DNA from: Finegoldia magna ATCC 53516
Lineage (GTDB): Bacteria; Bacillota; Clostridia; Tissierellales; Peptoniphilaceae
Length of the DNA stretch: 64,000 nucleotides
Assembly (NCBI RefSeq): GCF_000159695.1
Contig: NZ_CM000955.1
Span: 1,590,524 to 1,654,523, forward strand
Direction: 5' to 3'
The translations under genes and the position numbers were made by a program. Under the pieces are notes generated by a model. It was not told where the DNA came from, searched no databases, and saw only the letters and a program-made list of their open reading frames with translations. This document shows positions 43,629 to 52,744 of the stretch, in pieces (position 1 is the first letter of the stretch; the number at the start of each line of letters is the position of its first letter).

Positions 43629-43965
43629 TGCAACTTCCTTTAAAAAGTAAATTAAAATCTATCTTACCCTGATTTGAAAAAAATGATTTTACTAACCCAT
43701 TATTATCATCAAACTCTTCAATACCAAAATCTCTCAAATTCATTCCTATACTTTTTAGGAAAAACAACTTACTAGAATCATCCTCTTCTAATTTAAAATC
43801 TGATATATTTGCTATTGTACCTTCTGTCCTAATCAGAGAATATCCTTTTGGTTTTAAGTCGTCAATATATAAAAAGCAAAAATTCCCCACGATTCCTTCC
43901 ATATTTAGGTTAAATTTTTTTAAAATTTTTTCGTCTTTGTTATTTGCAAGTCTTACTTCTATCAT
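43618..43965 (-). CDS. Hypothetical protein, possibly a degenerate GNAT-like protein (115 aa)
   Basis: An unrecognised 115-residue product between rluB (26-nt overlap) and mnmM (11-nt overlap). The start MIEVRLANNKDEKIL resembles the first strand and helix of GNAT acetyltransferases, and a later stretch (IANISDFKLEEDDSSKLFFLKSI) is laid out like their central strands. The acetyl-CoA-binding RxxGxG loop is missing, so an active acetyltransferase is unlikely. Overlaps on both sides and the conserved reading frame support a real, co-translated gene. No membrane segment or signal peptide. Function unknown. Confidence 0.65.
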   Translation of the reverse strand: MIEVRLANNKDEKILKKFNLNMEGIVGNFCFLYIDDLKPKGYSLIRTEGTIANISDFKLEEDDSSKLFFLKSIGMNLRDFGIEEFDDNNGLVKSFFSNQGKIDFNLLFKGSCNDL

Positions 43966-44668
43966 ATTTACCTCTTATTAAATCCAAATCTTCATTTTTT
44001 AACAGTACGTATTCTCCACTTTTTAAATTATCTTCCATTTTGTAATAACCAATTTGAACTCTTTTTAAATCCAAAACCGGATGATTTATATAATCAAACA
44101 TTTTTCTGATTTGTCTGTTTCTGCCTTCATAAATAGTTACCATATACTTTGTATTATCTTTTACATTTGCAATAAATTCTATACTTGATTTTTTTAATTT
44201 ATAGCCGTCTAAGACTATTCCATTTTTTAATTCCTGTATTTTATCTTTAGTTGGTCTCCCTTTGACTAAAACCTCATAAACTTTTTTATGCTCAAATTTA
44301 GGATGAGTTAGCTCATAGGTTAACTCACCATCATTCGTTAAAATTAATAATCCATGAGAATCCTTATCCAAACGACCAACTGGATAAACCCTAGTCTTAA
44401 ATTTAATTAAATCCACAACTTTTTTATCAGCGAATTTATCTTTAACTGTAGAGGTATATCCGATAGGTTTGTTTATAGCAATATATATTTTTTCTTCTTT
44501 TTTGCTAATTTTCTTGCCTTCTACTTCAACAATATCACTATCATTTACTTGATATGATAAATCTAGAAGTATTGTCCCATTGACACAAACTTTTGAGTTT
44601 TTGATTAGTTCATCGGCCTTTCTTCTAGAACAATATCCACTTTGCGCGATGAACTTATTTATTCTCAT
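43940..44668 (-). CDS. rluB: 23S rRNA pseudouridine synthase (RluB/RsuA family)
   Basis: Isomerises a uridine in rRNA, most likely U2605-type positions of 23S rRNA by family resemblance. It has an N-terminal S4 RNA-binding domain (INKFIAQSGYCSRRKADELI, about 3-22), the catalytic GRLDKDSHGLLILTNDG (catalytic Asp about 101) and EGRNRQIRKMF (about 180-190). The 242 residues are typical. It overlaps scpB by 14 nt, following the standard scpA-scpB-rluB order. RluB versus RsuA specificity is judged by context. Confidence 0.9.
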   Translation of the reverse strand: MRINKFIAQSGYCSRRKADELIKNSKVCVNGTILLDLSYQVNDSDIVEVEGKKISKKEEKIYIAINKPIGYTSTVKDKFADKKVVDLIKFKTRVYPVGRLDKDSHGLLILTNDGELTYELTHPKFEHKKVYEVLVKGRPTKDKIQELKNGIVLDGYKLKKSSIEFIANVKDNTKYMVTIYEGRNRQIRKMFDYINHPVLDLKRVQIGYYKMEDNLKSGEYVLLKNEDLDLIRGKYDRSKTCK

Positions 44669-45203
44669 TTTCTTTTTCCTTAATAAGTTTTTCTATTTCG
44701 TTTAATTTGGGAAGATCTTCCAAAGAATTAATATTGAAATAATACAAAAACTCATCCGTAGTACCATATAATATAGGTTTCCCTATTTTATCAAGTCTTC
44801 CGACTTCTTTTATTAGATTTTTTTTGGTTAAAGTGTCAATTGATGAACTAGATTTTACTCCTCTTATTTCATCTATTTCAATTCTGGTTATAGGTTGTTT
44901 GTAAGCTATAATCGATAAAACTTCCATTGTGGTATTAGTTAATCTTGTGTTTTTATTTTTCACAAAAATTTCTTTTAAAAATTCGTAGTATTCTTTTTTC
45001 GTTTGAATTTGGTAGCTATCGTTGATGCATCTGATTTCCAGAGAAGTGTTTCTATATTCGTATTCTTTAATTAAATCATCGAGCATATTTCTAGTTTCTT
45101 TTTTGCCAAGGTTTATGGCTTCAGATATTGAAGAAATATCTAATGGTTCACCCCATAAGAAAAGTAAAGATTCAATTTTATTTCGAATAATTTTATCTTC
45201 CAT
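44655..45203 (-). CDS. scpB: Segregation and condensation protein B
   Basis: The kite subunit of the Smc-ScpAB condensin complex that organises and segregates chromosomes. Two winged-helix domains span the 182 residues; the family stretch LSIIAYKQPITRIEIDEIRGV (about 92-112, in part) is clear. It starts 2 nt after scpA. The Smc partner is encoded in this same window at 54289-57792. Confidence 0.95.
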   Translation of the reverse strand: MEDKIIRNKIESLLFLWGEPLDISSISEAINLGKKETRNMLDDLIKEYEYRNTSLEIRCINDSYQIQTKKEYYEFLKEIFVKNKNTRLTNTTMEVLSIIAYKQPITRIEIDEIRGVKSSSSIDTLTKKNLIKEVGRLDKIGKPILYGTTDEFLYYFNINSLEDLPKLNEIEKLIKEKENENK

Positions 45204-45205
45204 AA

Positions 45206-45913
45206 TTACCTCATTAATATTTCCATATTATCCTCATTTTTTACAACTTTTAATATGTTTGATTTTAATAATTCTAGTAAAGCTAGAAAAACAGATATAA
45301 CTTCATTTCTATTGCTCTTTTTTGATAAAAAAGATGAAAAACTATATGTTCTATTTTTTTCTACCTTCCACAATATATCTTCAATACAATCTTCAATCTT
45401 ATATTCTTCTGCTTCAATAATTTCTGTTTCTTCAATTACAATTCTATTATCTTCTCTATTTAATATTTCTAACAAAGTTTCAGATAATAAATTAACATCT
45501 GGAACAATCAAATTTTCTTTTTCGGATTGGTAAGCCGACAAATCCTCTTGAATTTTCCTAAAATGCTTCGAAGAGATGTTCTCTAATTCAATCAATTGTT
45601 TAGAAATTTCTTTAAATTTTTTATATTCTATTAATCGTTGTTTAATCAAATCTTCATCTATTTGATCATCTTCATCAAAATCATTTTTTGGCAATAATTT
45701 TTTTGATTTTATATATAACAAAGTAGAAGCTAAGTAAATGAAATCAGTCAAATCTTTAGTAGAGTGATTTTTCAAATTCTCAACTTCTTCAATGAATTTA
45801 TTTGTAATTTTCGCTAAATCAACATTTTCTATATCAATTTTTTCTTTTTCAACCAAGTTTAATAAAAGATCCATTGGACCGTTGAATTCTTCAGTTTCAA
45901 TAATTAAACTCAT
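45206..45913 (-). CDS. scpA: Segregation and condensation protein A
   Basis: The kleisin bridging the Smc heads. The N-terminal EEFNGPMDLLLNLVEKEKIDI region (about 8-28) is diagnostic, followed by STLLYIKSKKLLP (about 67-79), an acidic middle segment and a C-terminal winged helix (FLALLELLKSNILKV). The 235 residues are usual. It overlaps the M50 peptidase gene by 4 nt (ATGA) and is followed by scpB. Confidence 0.95.
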   Translation of the reverse strand: MSLIIETEEFNGPMDLLLNLVEKEKIDIENVDLAKITNKFIEEVENLKNHSTKDLTDFIYLASTLLYIKSKKLLPKNDFDEDDQIDEDLIKQRLIEYKKFKEISKQLIELENISSKHFRKIQEDLSAYQSEKENLIVPDVNLLSETLLEILNREDNRIVIEETEIIEAEEYKIEDCIEDILWKVEKNRTYSFSSFLSKKSNRNEVISVFLALLELLKSNILKVVKNEDNMEILMR

Positions 45914-46518
45914 AGTGTAATTGCTAACCTTAAAAATTTATCTATTATAAATGATGTTATAGGTGTTAAAACTTTACCTAATACACCTGAAAATATTAAT
46001 ATAAGCAATATAAAATAAGTGTATTTTTCATATTTTGCCATAAAATCTAAAAATTTTCCTGGAAAAAATGCAGTTACAACCTTGGAACCATCTAAAGGTG
46101 GAACAGGAATTAAGTTAAATACAGCGAAATATACGTTATACACAATAAATAGACTCAAAATTTCTGAAACTACAGGATTTACATGAGAAAATTTAACATA
46201 TAAAAACGAAAATATTAGTCCTAAAATTAAATTTACTGTAACTCCAGCAATTGAAACCAAGAACATTCCTAAATGTCTTTTTCTAAAATTGTATGAATTA
46301 ATTGGAACCGGCTTTGCCCAACCAAACTTAAATAAAATCAAACTAATTGCACCTAATGGATCAATATGATCAATAGGATTGAAGCTTAATCTTCCCATAT
46401 TCTTTGCCGTATTATCGCCCATCCAATATGCAACATAACCGTGAGCGAGTTCATGAAGAACAATTGTTGGTAGCAATACAAATATAATTATAATGTAATG
46501 ATTTATCGTTTCTAACAT
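45910..46518 (-). CDS. Site-2 protease family protein (M50 metallopeptidase)
   Basis: An intramembrane zinc peptidase of 202 residues. The zinc motif HELAH is at 22-26 inside the first membrane helix, and the second site NLIPVPPLDGSK is near 134-145 with its Asp ligand. About five hydrophobic helices are visible. No PDZ domain, so this is the short YwhC-like group and not RseP/SpoIVFB with PDZ or CBS. Its target is unknown. It sits between a Nudix gene and scpA, as is common in Firmicutes. Confidence 0.9.
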   Translation of the reverse strand: MLETINHYIIIIFVLLPTIVLHELAHGYVAYWMGDNTAKNMGRLSFNPIDHIDPLGAISLILFKFGWAKPVPINSYNFRKRHLGMFLVSIAGVTVNLILGLIFSFLYVKFSHVNPVVSEILSLFIVYNVYFAVFNLIPVPPLDGSKVVTAFFPGKFLDFMAKYEKYTYFILLILIFSGVLGKVLTPITSFIIDKFLRLAITL

Positions 46519-47048
46519 TTATTCACATTCCTTAAAAAATATAGAATTCCCATAATTGTTTTACCATCTATAATAGCTCCGTCTTCTATCATTTGGATTA
46601 ATTTTTCCTGTTCTATAAGTTCTATATTTAAAAATTCATCGTCATCAGCTTCTAGTTCGTCTTTGAATAATTCTTCAGCCAAAAAGAAACTTACTTTTTC
46701 ATCACTAAAACCTGGAGAAGAATAAGCGTCGAACAGATAAGTTAAATTCTTGCAATTATAACCTATTTCTTCTCTCATTTCTCTTATCGCCGCGTCTTTT
46801 GGTGTTTCATTGTGTTCAATTAACCCTGCTGGTAATTCCATTAATTGTTGGTCTATAGCTTTTCTATATTGACTAACAAAAAATAATTTATTATCTTTTA
46901 CCGCGATTATACACACAGCATTTGCGTGTTCTACAATTTCTCTTTTAGAGTATTTCCTATTAGGAAGTTCAACAGTATCTAATCTAAGGTTTAAAATTCT
47001 TCCCTCATATATCATTTCACTCTTTATAGTTTTTTCTTCATAATCCAT
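46512..47048 (-). CDS. nudF: Nudix hydrolase, ADP-ribose pyrophosphatase type
   Basis: Hydrolyses nucleoside diphosphate derivatives, most likely ADP-ribose. A full Nudix box (GX5EX7REUXEEXGU) spans residues 75-97, beginning GLIEHNE and including REMREEIGY. The upstream SQYRKAIDQQLMELPAG segment is typical of the ADP-ribose group. Its 178 residues match. It overlaps the M50 gene by 7 nt and starts 2 nt after recN. Confidence 0.88.
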   Translation of the reverse strand: MDYEEKTIKSEMIYEGRILNLRLDTVELPNRKYSKREIVEHANAVCIIAVKDNKLFFVSQYRKAIDQQLMELPAGLIEHNETPKDAAIREMREEIGYNCKNLTYLFDAYSSPGFSDEKVSFFLAEELFKDELEADDDEFLNIELIEQEKLIQMIEDGAIIDGKTIMGILYFLRNVNKC

Positions 47049-47050
47049 AA

Positions 47051-48748
47051 TTATCTCCTATCATTTTTTAATTCATTTGCTTGATTGATCATTAATTTTG
47101 CTTGTTCAATTGTAGTTTCTGTTATGTTTATTCCACCGATCAATCTCGAAATTTCATTTACCTTTTCTTCAGGAGTTAATACTTTTAAAATTGATTTTGT
47201 TTCGTTATTACAATCAATCTTTTCAATTAAAATGTGATTATCGCTCAATGAAGCTATTTGAGGTAAATGACTTATTGAAATCACTTGCTTATCTTTTGAT
47301 AAATCAATAAGTTTTTCACCTACTACCAATGCCGTCCTACCGCTGATTCCAGTATCAATTTCGTCAAAAATAAGAGTATTGATATCTTCAAAATCTGATA
47401 TAACTGACTTAAATCCGAGCATAATTCGTGAAATTTCTCCACCAGATGCAATAGATGCCATTGGTTTTAATTCTTGCCCTAAATTTGTTTTAATTAGAAA
47501 ATCCAATGAATCATAACCTTTTTCATTGAAATCAGAAATTTTTTCAAATTCGACCTGAAAATCAGCGTGTTTCATATTCAAATCTTTTAGATTTTGAACA
47601 ATCAATTTTTCTAATTTAGAAACAATTTCTTTTCTAATTTTATGAAGTCTATCTGATAATTCAAGCCCTTTCTTCTTTTCTAAATCAATTAATTCCTTGA
47701 ATTTTCTTTTATTTTCTGTAATTTCATTCAGTTCTTTAAGTCTACGTTCCAAATTTTGTCTAAATGAAATTATATCATCAATAGATTTACCGTATTTTCT
47801 CTTTAAATTTGTAATTATTGCTATCTTATTTTCTAAATCATTTAATTTGAACTCATCTTGATAGATGCTTGATGAATATGAACTAATCCTTAAGAACAAG
47901 TCGTCCATCTCGTAATAAATCTTATCCAAATCTTGCTTAAAAGAATTCACTTCATTATCAAACTCACAGATTGAGTCCATTTTGCTTAAAACAATATTAA
48001 ACATAGTGTTGATATCTTGTTCATTGTAGTTTTCATCTGAATACATGTTTAATATTTCACCGATATTATTTTTAATCAAATTAACATTAGATAGTTTATT
48101 ATACTCATTTTCAAGTTCTTCTTCATCTAAGTTCTCAAGATCTATTTGTGATATTTCTTCAATTTGATAATTTATTATATCGAGTTGTCTATCCTTTTCT
48201 TCATTCGAAATATTAAAACTCTTATACGCTTTTTTGTATTCTGCAATATGATTAAGAATTTCTCTTAACTCAGTTTTGATTTTAAAAGTTTCTTCCTTAT
48301 CAAATGAATCAATTAAATCTAAATAAAAATCCTTATTCAATAGTGATTGAGTTCCATTTTGTCCATGAATGTCAACAAATTTACTCATTAATTCATTTAG
48401 TGTGCTAAGCGTGATTGATCTATTGTTTAATTTATTTATGCTTTTTAAATTAGTATCTACAATTCTTGAAATTATTATTACTCCATCTTCAACATCGTAT
48501 CCCATGTCTTCTAAAAATTTAATTTTAGAATTATCAGTTATTGTAAATGTCGCTTCAACAATAGTTTTTTTTGAAGAATCTCTAATAAAACTTTTGTTAA
48601 ATCTTTGTCCTAGAAGAAGTTCAAAAGCTTCTATCAAAATTGATTTTCCTGAACCAGTTTCACCAGTTATGATATTAAGTCCATCTGTAAAATCGACATT
48701 GATTTTATCAATTATCGCAAAATTTTCTATATAAAGAGAATTTAACAT
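47051..48748 (-). CDS. recN: DNA repair protein RecN
   Basis: An SMC-like ATPase acting in double-strand-break repair. Walker A GETGSGKSILIEA (about 29-41) is followed by long coiled coils (about 160-350), and the C-terminal half carries the signature SGGEISRIML (about 433) and Walker B LIFDEIDTGISG (about 458). The 565 residues are typical. It starts 4 nt after argR, the conserved argR-recN pairing of Firmicutes. Confidence 0.96.
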   Translation of the reverse strand: MLNSLYIENFAIIDKINVDFTDGLNIITGETGSGKSILIEAFELLLGQRFNKSFIRDSSKKTIVEATFTITDNSKIKFLEDMGYDVEDGVIIISRIVDTNLKSINKLNNRSITLSTLNELMSKFVDIHGQNGTQSLLNKDFYLDLIDSFDKEETFKIKTELREILNHIAEYKKAYKSFNISNEEKDRQLDIINYQIEEISQIDLENLDEEELENEYNKLSNVNLIKNNIGEILNMYSDENYNEQDINTMFNIVLSKMDSICEFDNEVNSFKQDLDKIYYEMDDLFLRISSYSSSIYQDEFKLNDLENKIAIITNLKRKYGKSIDDIISFRQNLERRLKELNEITENKRKFKELIDLEKKKGLELSDRLHKIRKEIVSKLEKLIVQNLKDLNMKHADFQVEFEKISDFNEKGYDSLDFLIKTNLGQELKPMASIASGGEISRIMLGFKSVISDFEDINTLIFDEIDTGISGRTALVVGEKLIDLSKDKQVISISHLPQIASLSDNHILIEKIDCNNETKSILKVLTPEEKVNEISRLIGGINITETTIEQAKLMINQANELKNDRR

Positions 48749-48752
48749 TTTA

Positions 48753-49205
48753 TTACCTGATGATTGATTTGATTTCTGAAACTAATTTTTCCAATCCAGA
48801 CTTATCTTCAACAGTTATATAAATAGTGTCGTTACCTGTTAGAATTCCTGCTATATTATCTAATTTAGCGTTTGTAATTGCCATACCACATACTGTTGCA
48901 GTGTGAGATATTGTTTTGATAATTACCATATCTTCATTATGCTTGATAGTCAACACTGCAGATCTGAAAATCTTATCTAATCTTTCGTTTAATGAATCAT
49001 GTACAGTGTCAATTATTGCATAATGATATTCGCCTTCTCTAGTTTGGACTTTTGATATTCTTAATTCTTTTATATCTCTAGAAATAGTAGCTTGTGTAGC
49101 TCTAACTCCATGAGCTTCTAAATAATCAGAAAGTTCTTCCTGAGTTCTTATTTCATTTTCTTCTATTAAGTCTAGAATTAATCTTTGTCTTGTATATTTT
49201 TTCAT
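48753..49205 (-). CDS. argR: Arginine repressor ArgR/AhrC
   Basis: A hexameric regulator using arginine as co-repressor. The 150-residue protein has an N-terminal winged helix (TQEELSDYLEAHGVRATQATISRDIKEL in part, about 18-45) and a C-terminal oligomerisation/arginine domain with AGILTGNDTIYITV (about 123-136). No arginine metabolism gene lies in the window. The gene sits in the tlyA-argR-recN cluster, where ArgR is often found irrespective of arg genes. Confidence 0.95.
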   Translation of the reverse strand: MKKYTRQRLILDLIEENEIRTQEELSDYLEAHGVRATQATISRDIKELRISKVQTREGEYHYAIIDTVHDSLNERLDKIFRSAVLTIKHNEDMVIIKTISHTATVCGMAITNAKLDNIAGILTGNDTIYITVEDKSGLEKLVSEIKSIIR

Positions 49206-49209
49206 ATTT

Positions 49210-49968
49210 CTACCTCAATTTATTAAATGCTGTCTCCACAACATCTTTGAATTTTATATTTTTATTATCTAAAGTTGTAATATGGATTAAATACTCTATA
49301 TTTCCACTCTTACCTTTTATTGGACTATGTGTCATCTCAGAAATATACAATCCTTCATCATTTAGATAATTATTAATATCATTTATTATAGATAAATGTT
49401 CCTTTTTATTATTAATTATATGATTTTTTGATTTTAATTCAAACTGTGGCTTTATCAAAAATATCATTTCGCCATTATTTTTTAGCATTTTAGCGGCATT
49501 TGGAATAATCATTTTCAATGATATAAAAGATACATCGCATACTATCAAATCAAATTTCGGATACTCATCTACATTAATATTTCGAAAATTTGTATTTTCG
49601 AATAATTTAACCCTGCTATCATGTCTAAGTTCGTCAACCATTTGATTATCGCCAACATCAATAGCATAAACTTCCTTTGCATTGTTTTTTAATAAAACCT
49701 GAGTAAATCCACCAGTAGATGAGCCTATATCTAAGCACAAATCATGCTTACCTATATTAAATACCTCAAAAGCTTTTAAAAGCTTCAGAGCTCCCCTTCC
49801 AACATATTCAGTGTGTTCTTTTACTTCAACTTCATCAGAATTTATCTCAAGTGATGGTTTCTTTACTAAGTTGCCCTTATAATAAACCAATTCATTCTCA
49901 ATCAGAGATTTTGCTTTTGTTCTAGAAGATGCGAAGTTGTTTTCACACAAATATAAGTCGATTCTCAT
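49210..49968 (-). CDS. tlyA: TlyA family rRNA 2'-O-methyltransferase (S4 + FtsJ domains)
   Basis: Predicted to methylate ribose 2'-O of rRNA; relatives target 16S C1409 and 23S C1920. It has an N-terminal S4 domain (RIDLYLCENNFASSRTKAKS in part, 2-21) and an FtsJ-like methyltransferase with SAM motif LDIGSSTGGFTQVLL (about 82-96) and CDVSFISLKMI (about 142). I place the start at ATG 49968, 1 nt past the ispA stop, with GGCAGGA upstream. An in-frame ATG 13 codons earlier would lie inside ispA. 252 residues. A haemolysin role given to some homologues is not supported by sequence. Confidence 0.9.
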   Translation of the reverse strand: MRIDLYLCENNFASSRTKAKSLIENELVYYKGNLVKKPSLEINSDEVEVKEHTEYVGRGALKLLKAFEVFNIGKHDLCLDIGSSTGGFTQVLLKNNAKEVYAIDVGDNQMVDELRHDSRVKLFENTNFRNINVDEYPKFDLIVCDVSFISLKMIIPNAAKMLKNNGEMIFLIKPQFELKSKNHIINNKKEHLSIINDINNYLNDEGLYISEMTHSPIKGKSGNIEYLIHITTLDNKNIKFKDVVETAFNKLR

Positions 49969-49969
49969 A

Positions 49970-50779
49970 TCAATATTTCCTGCCCAACAATTTATTTGTA
50001 AGTTCAATTAAAGGTTGTGAATTGTCTATATCTTTAATGCATTCTATAGCTCTTTGAGAATACTTATTTGCATCATCAATGCCTTTTTCTTTTCCCAAAA
50101 TAGTGACATATGTGTTTTTGTTAATTTTTAAATCATTCTCATAATCCATAATGTCATCAATTATTTGAAACGCCATTCCTAGATTAAAAGCATAATCTTC
50201 TAGTTTTAATAATGTATTATCGCCAACCCTACTTAAAATTCCAGCAGATACAGTAGATGCTTTAAGTAAATTACATGTTTTTTTATCATAAATTTCAATA
50301 ATATTTTTTTCAGAAATCTCACTGTCAATATCCAAAAGTTGACCTTTTATCATGCCAAAACAACCTGATTTCTTTACGATATAATTTGCACACTTTGCGT
50401 CAAATTCATTTTTAATTGACTCAGATAGTACTTCAAAAGAATAATTTAAAAGTGCATCCCCTACTAAAACCGCTATATCTTCTCCATATTTTTTATGCAC
50501 TGTTAACTTTCCTCTTCTATATTCGTCATTATCCATACATTCTAAATCATCATGCACCAATGAATAATTGTGAATCAATTCTATAGCAAGAGCGTAATTT
50601 AAAGATTCAGTTATTGATTCATTAAACATTTGATAAGTTAACAAAAACAAAAGTGGCCTTAATCTTTTTGCACTATCGTCAACAATTGTGTATCGCATAG
50701 CTTCGCCAATTTTATCATCTGAAAATTTTAATTCTTTTAATGAAGTATTTATTAAATTTATAATTTCCTGGCTATTCAT
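49970..50779 (-). CDS. ispA: Polyprenyl diphosphate synthase (farnesyl diphosphate synthase type)
   Basis: Condenses IPP with allylic diphosphates, giving FPP or GPP for quinone, undecaprenol or other isoprenoids. The first Asp-rich motif is DDLECMD (about 76-82) and the second is DDIMDYEND (about 215). The first has the DDxxxxD spacing of bacterial FPP synthases. I choose ATG 50779 because AAGTG lies 6 nt upstream; ATG 50785 and GTG 50788 are possible. About 269 residues. It acts downstream of the MEP pathway, whose IspH is also in this window. Confidence 0.9.
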   Translation of the reverse strand: MNSQEIINLINTSLKELKFSDDKIGEAMRYTIVDDSAKRLRPLLFLLTYQMFNESITESLNYALAIELIHNYSLVHDDLECMDNDEYRRGKLTVHKKYGEDIAVLVGDALLNYSFEVLSESIKNEFDAKCANYIVKKSGCFGMIKGQLLDIDSEISEKNIIEIYDKKTCNLLKASTVSAGILSRVGDNTLLKLEDYAFNLGMAFQIIDDIMDYENDLKINKNTYVTILGKEKGIDDANKYSQRAIECIKDIDNSQPLIELTNKLLGRKY

Positions 50780-51008
50780 TATCATCACTTAAAAGCATGT
50801 TTATTTGAAAATCTTCTTCTTTGTTATCTTTGATCAAAGTCATTTTGCCTTCTTGTTCTTTCAAAATAGAACTTAATCTCTTGTGAAGCTTCATACCTTC
50901 TTCGTATAATTTTATATTTTCTTCAAGACTTAGCTCTCTGTCTTCCAACTTTTCAACGATGTCACTTAGTCTTTTTAATCCTTCGTCATATTCTCTATAT
51001 TCATTCAT
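50772..51008 (-). CDS. xseB: Exodeoxyribonuclease VII small subunit
   Basis: The 78-residue partner of XseA, with two helices and the core LKRLSDIVEKLEDRELSLEENIKLYEEG (in part, about 10-37). The start is ATG 51008, with AAGGAG upstream; an earlier in-frame ATG lies 14 codons inside xseA and is rejected. It overlaps xseA by 8 nt and ispA by 8 nt. Confidence 0.95.
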   Translation of the reverse strand: MNEYREYDEGLKRLSDIVEKLEDRELSLEENIKLYEEGMKLHKRLSSILKEQEGKMTLIKDNKEEDFQINMLLSDDNE

Positions 51009-52335
51009 TGAATTTCTCCTTGTTTTGAACGGTTGTATCAAGTTTACCATCTTTCATAATTAAGATAATATTTTCATTTTCCATAACATCATCAACAGAA
51101 GAAATACTCTTATTATTCTTTAATACTTTTGCATATCCCTTCTCTAAAATTGTGCTTGGATTCAAATGCAATAGGTTATTTTTATATGAATCTAAAATCA
51201 ATTCTTTGTAATTAATATTTGAGATCAAATTCTTAATCATTGTTATTCGAATTTTATTTAGTTTTTCTATTTCTAAAGATAATAACTTATCTGGTTTCAA
51301 TAAACTTAATTTGTGATAAATATTTAATTCTTCATTGTATTTATCTTGTAAATTCTTCCTATAAGCTTTTTTTAAGTTATCCTTCAAAAATTGAAGATTA
51401 TCCATATGTTCTTTAATAATATTTTTTGGACCTAAAAATTCCAATTGCTTAGCATAATACTCTAATTCTTGATTTTCATCTTCAAATCTTCTTATCAAAA
51501 TTCTATTAATTTTAGCGTAACTTTCTTGTAAAAAGTACTTTAGTTCATCAAAATCAGCAGTGGCAAGCTCAGCGGCAGCTGTTGGAGTAGACGCTCTTAA
51601 ATCTGCTACAAAATCAGAAAGCATGAAGTCATTTTCATGACCAACTGCACTAATTATAGGAGTTTTTGCATTGTAAATAGTTTTTAAAAGATTTTCATCA
51701 TTATATGAATTTAGATCCTCAAAACTTCCGCCGCCTCTTCCTACTATAATAGTATCAAGATTTTGCTCATCCATATATTTAATACCTTTGATAATAGATT
51801 CTGCAGATTGTTCACCTTGAACAACACAATGATATATTAAAATATCACAAATAGGATATCTTCTCTTGATTGTTCTGCATATATCGTTCACGGCAGCTCC
51901 CGTAGAAGAAGTAATTACCCCTATAGATTTAGGATATTTGGTTATAGATTTTTTTGTTGATTCTGAAAAATAACCCTCTTGTTCAAGCTTTTCTTTTAAC
52001 TCTAAATACTTTTGAAAAAGATCTCCAGTCCCTGATTTTTTACATTCTTTTACAAGAAGTTGATAAGTGCTTGATCCTTGATATGTTGTTATGCTTCCTC
52101 TTAGTTGAACTTTGTCTCCATCTTTTAAGTTAATAGTTTTTGCCAGAGACATTGTTTTGAAAATCATGCAAGAAATCAAAGCTTTTTCATCTTTTAATCT
52201 AAAATACACATGTCCTGAAATATTTTTATTAAAATTTGAAATCTCACCTTCAACCCACACGTTTGATAGAATTGGATCCTTCTTCAAAGTGTTTTGAATA
52301 TAATCAGAGATCTCTTTAACGCTATAAACTTGCAT
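51001..52335 (-). CDS. xseA: Exodeoxyribonuclease VII large subunit
   Basis: Degrades single-stranded DNA to oligonucleotides. It has an N-terminal OB fold (VWVEGEISNFNKNISGHVYF in part, about 22-41), a catalytic domain with GVITSSTGAAVNDI (about 139), ILIYHCVVQG, IIVGRGGGSFEDL (about 200) and AVGHENDF plus ADLRASTPTAAAE (about 236-255), then a long C-terminal coiled coil. The 444 residues match. It overlaps nusB by 14 nt. Confidence 0.96.
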   Translation of the reverse strand: MQVYSVKEISDYIQNTLKKDPILSNVWVEGEISNFNKNISGHVYFRLKDEKALISCMIFKTMSLAKTINLKDGDKVQLRGSITTYQGSSTYQLLVKECKKSGTGDLFQKYLELKEKLEQEGYFSESTKKSITKYPKSIGVITSSTGAAVNDICRTIKRRYPICDILIYHCVVQGEQSAESIIKGIKYMDEQNLDTIIVGRGGGSFEDLNSYNDENLLKTIYNAKTPIISAVGHENDFMLSDFVADLRASTPTAAAELATADFDELKYFLQESYAKINRILIRRFEDENQELEYYAKQLEFLGPKNIIKEHMDNLQFLKDNLKKAYRKNLQDKYNEELNIYHKLSLLKPDKLLSLEIEKLNKIRITMIKNLISNINYKELILDSYKNNLLHLNPSTILEKGYAKVLKNNKSISSVDDVMENENIILIMKDGKLDTTVQNKEKFNE

Positions 52336-52735
52336 TTTCTTTTCTCTTTAATACAGAGCCTAATATGCCGTTGATAAAACTGTATGATTTTTCTGTAGAA
52401 TATTCTTTCGCTAATTCAACGGCTTCATTAATAGCAACACTATCTGGAGTGCTTTCCACGTATAGAATTTCGCAAACACCAACTTGTAAAATCGATAAAT
52501 CTAGTTTGTTAATTCTGTCCAAGTTCCATTGTTTTGTGTTATTTTCTATGATATTTACTATGTCATCAATATGTTCAATAAAATTTAATACTATTTCTTT
52601 GAAAAATTCGATATCATTTTTATTAATATTCTGATATTTGCAAAATTCTTCAATTCTTTGTTTATCATAATCTCCGTTCATATTCATTTCATAGATTAAT
52701 TGCATTGCGCTTTTTCTAGATTGTCTTCTTGACAT
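52322..52735 (-). CDS. nusB: Transcription antitermination factor NusB
   Basis: With NusE (S10) it binds boxA of rRNA leaders and stops premature termination. The 137-residue all-helical protein opens with RRQSRKSAMQLIYEMN (about 3-18) and contains the family segment VAINEAVELAKEYSTEKSYSFINGILG (in part, about 104-130). It is separated from the upstream asp23 gene by a terminator-like hairpin, so it may be expressed at a lower level than asp23. Confidence 0.95.
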   Translation of the reverse strand: MSRRQSRKSAMQLIYEMNMNGDYDKQRIEEFCKYQNINKNDIEFFKEIVLNFIEHIDDIVNIIENNTKQWNLDRINKLDLSILQVGVCEILYVESTPDSVAINEAVELAKEYSTEKSYSFINGILGSVLKRKENASL

Positions 52736-52744
52736 ATTTCCTCC

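Noticed and set aside
45022..45533. Overlapping plus-strand ORFs in the scpA-scpB region
   Set aside because: Shadow frames of conserved scpA/scpB codons with no start signals.
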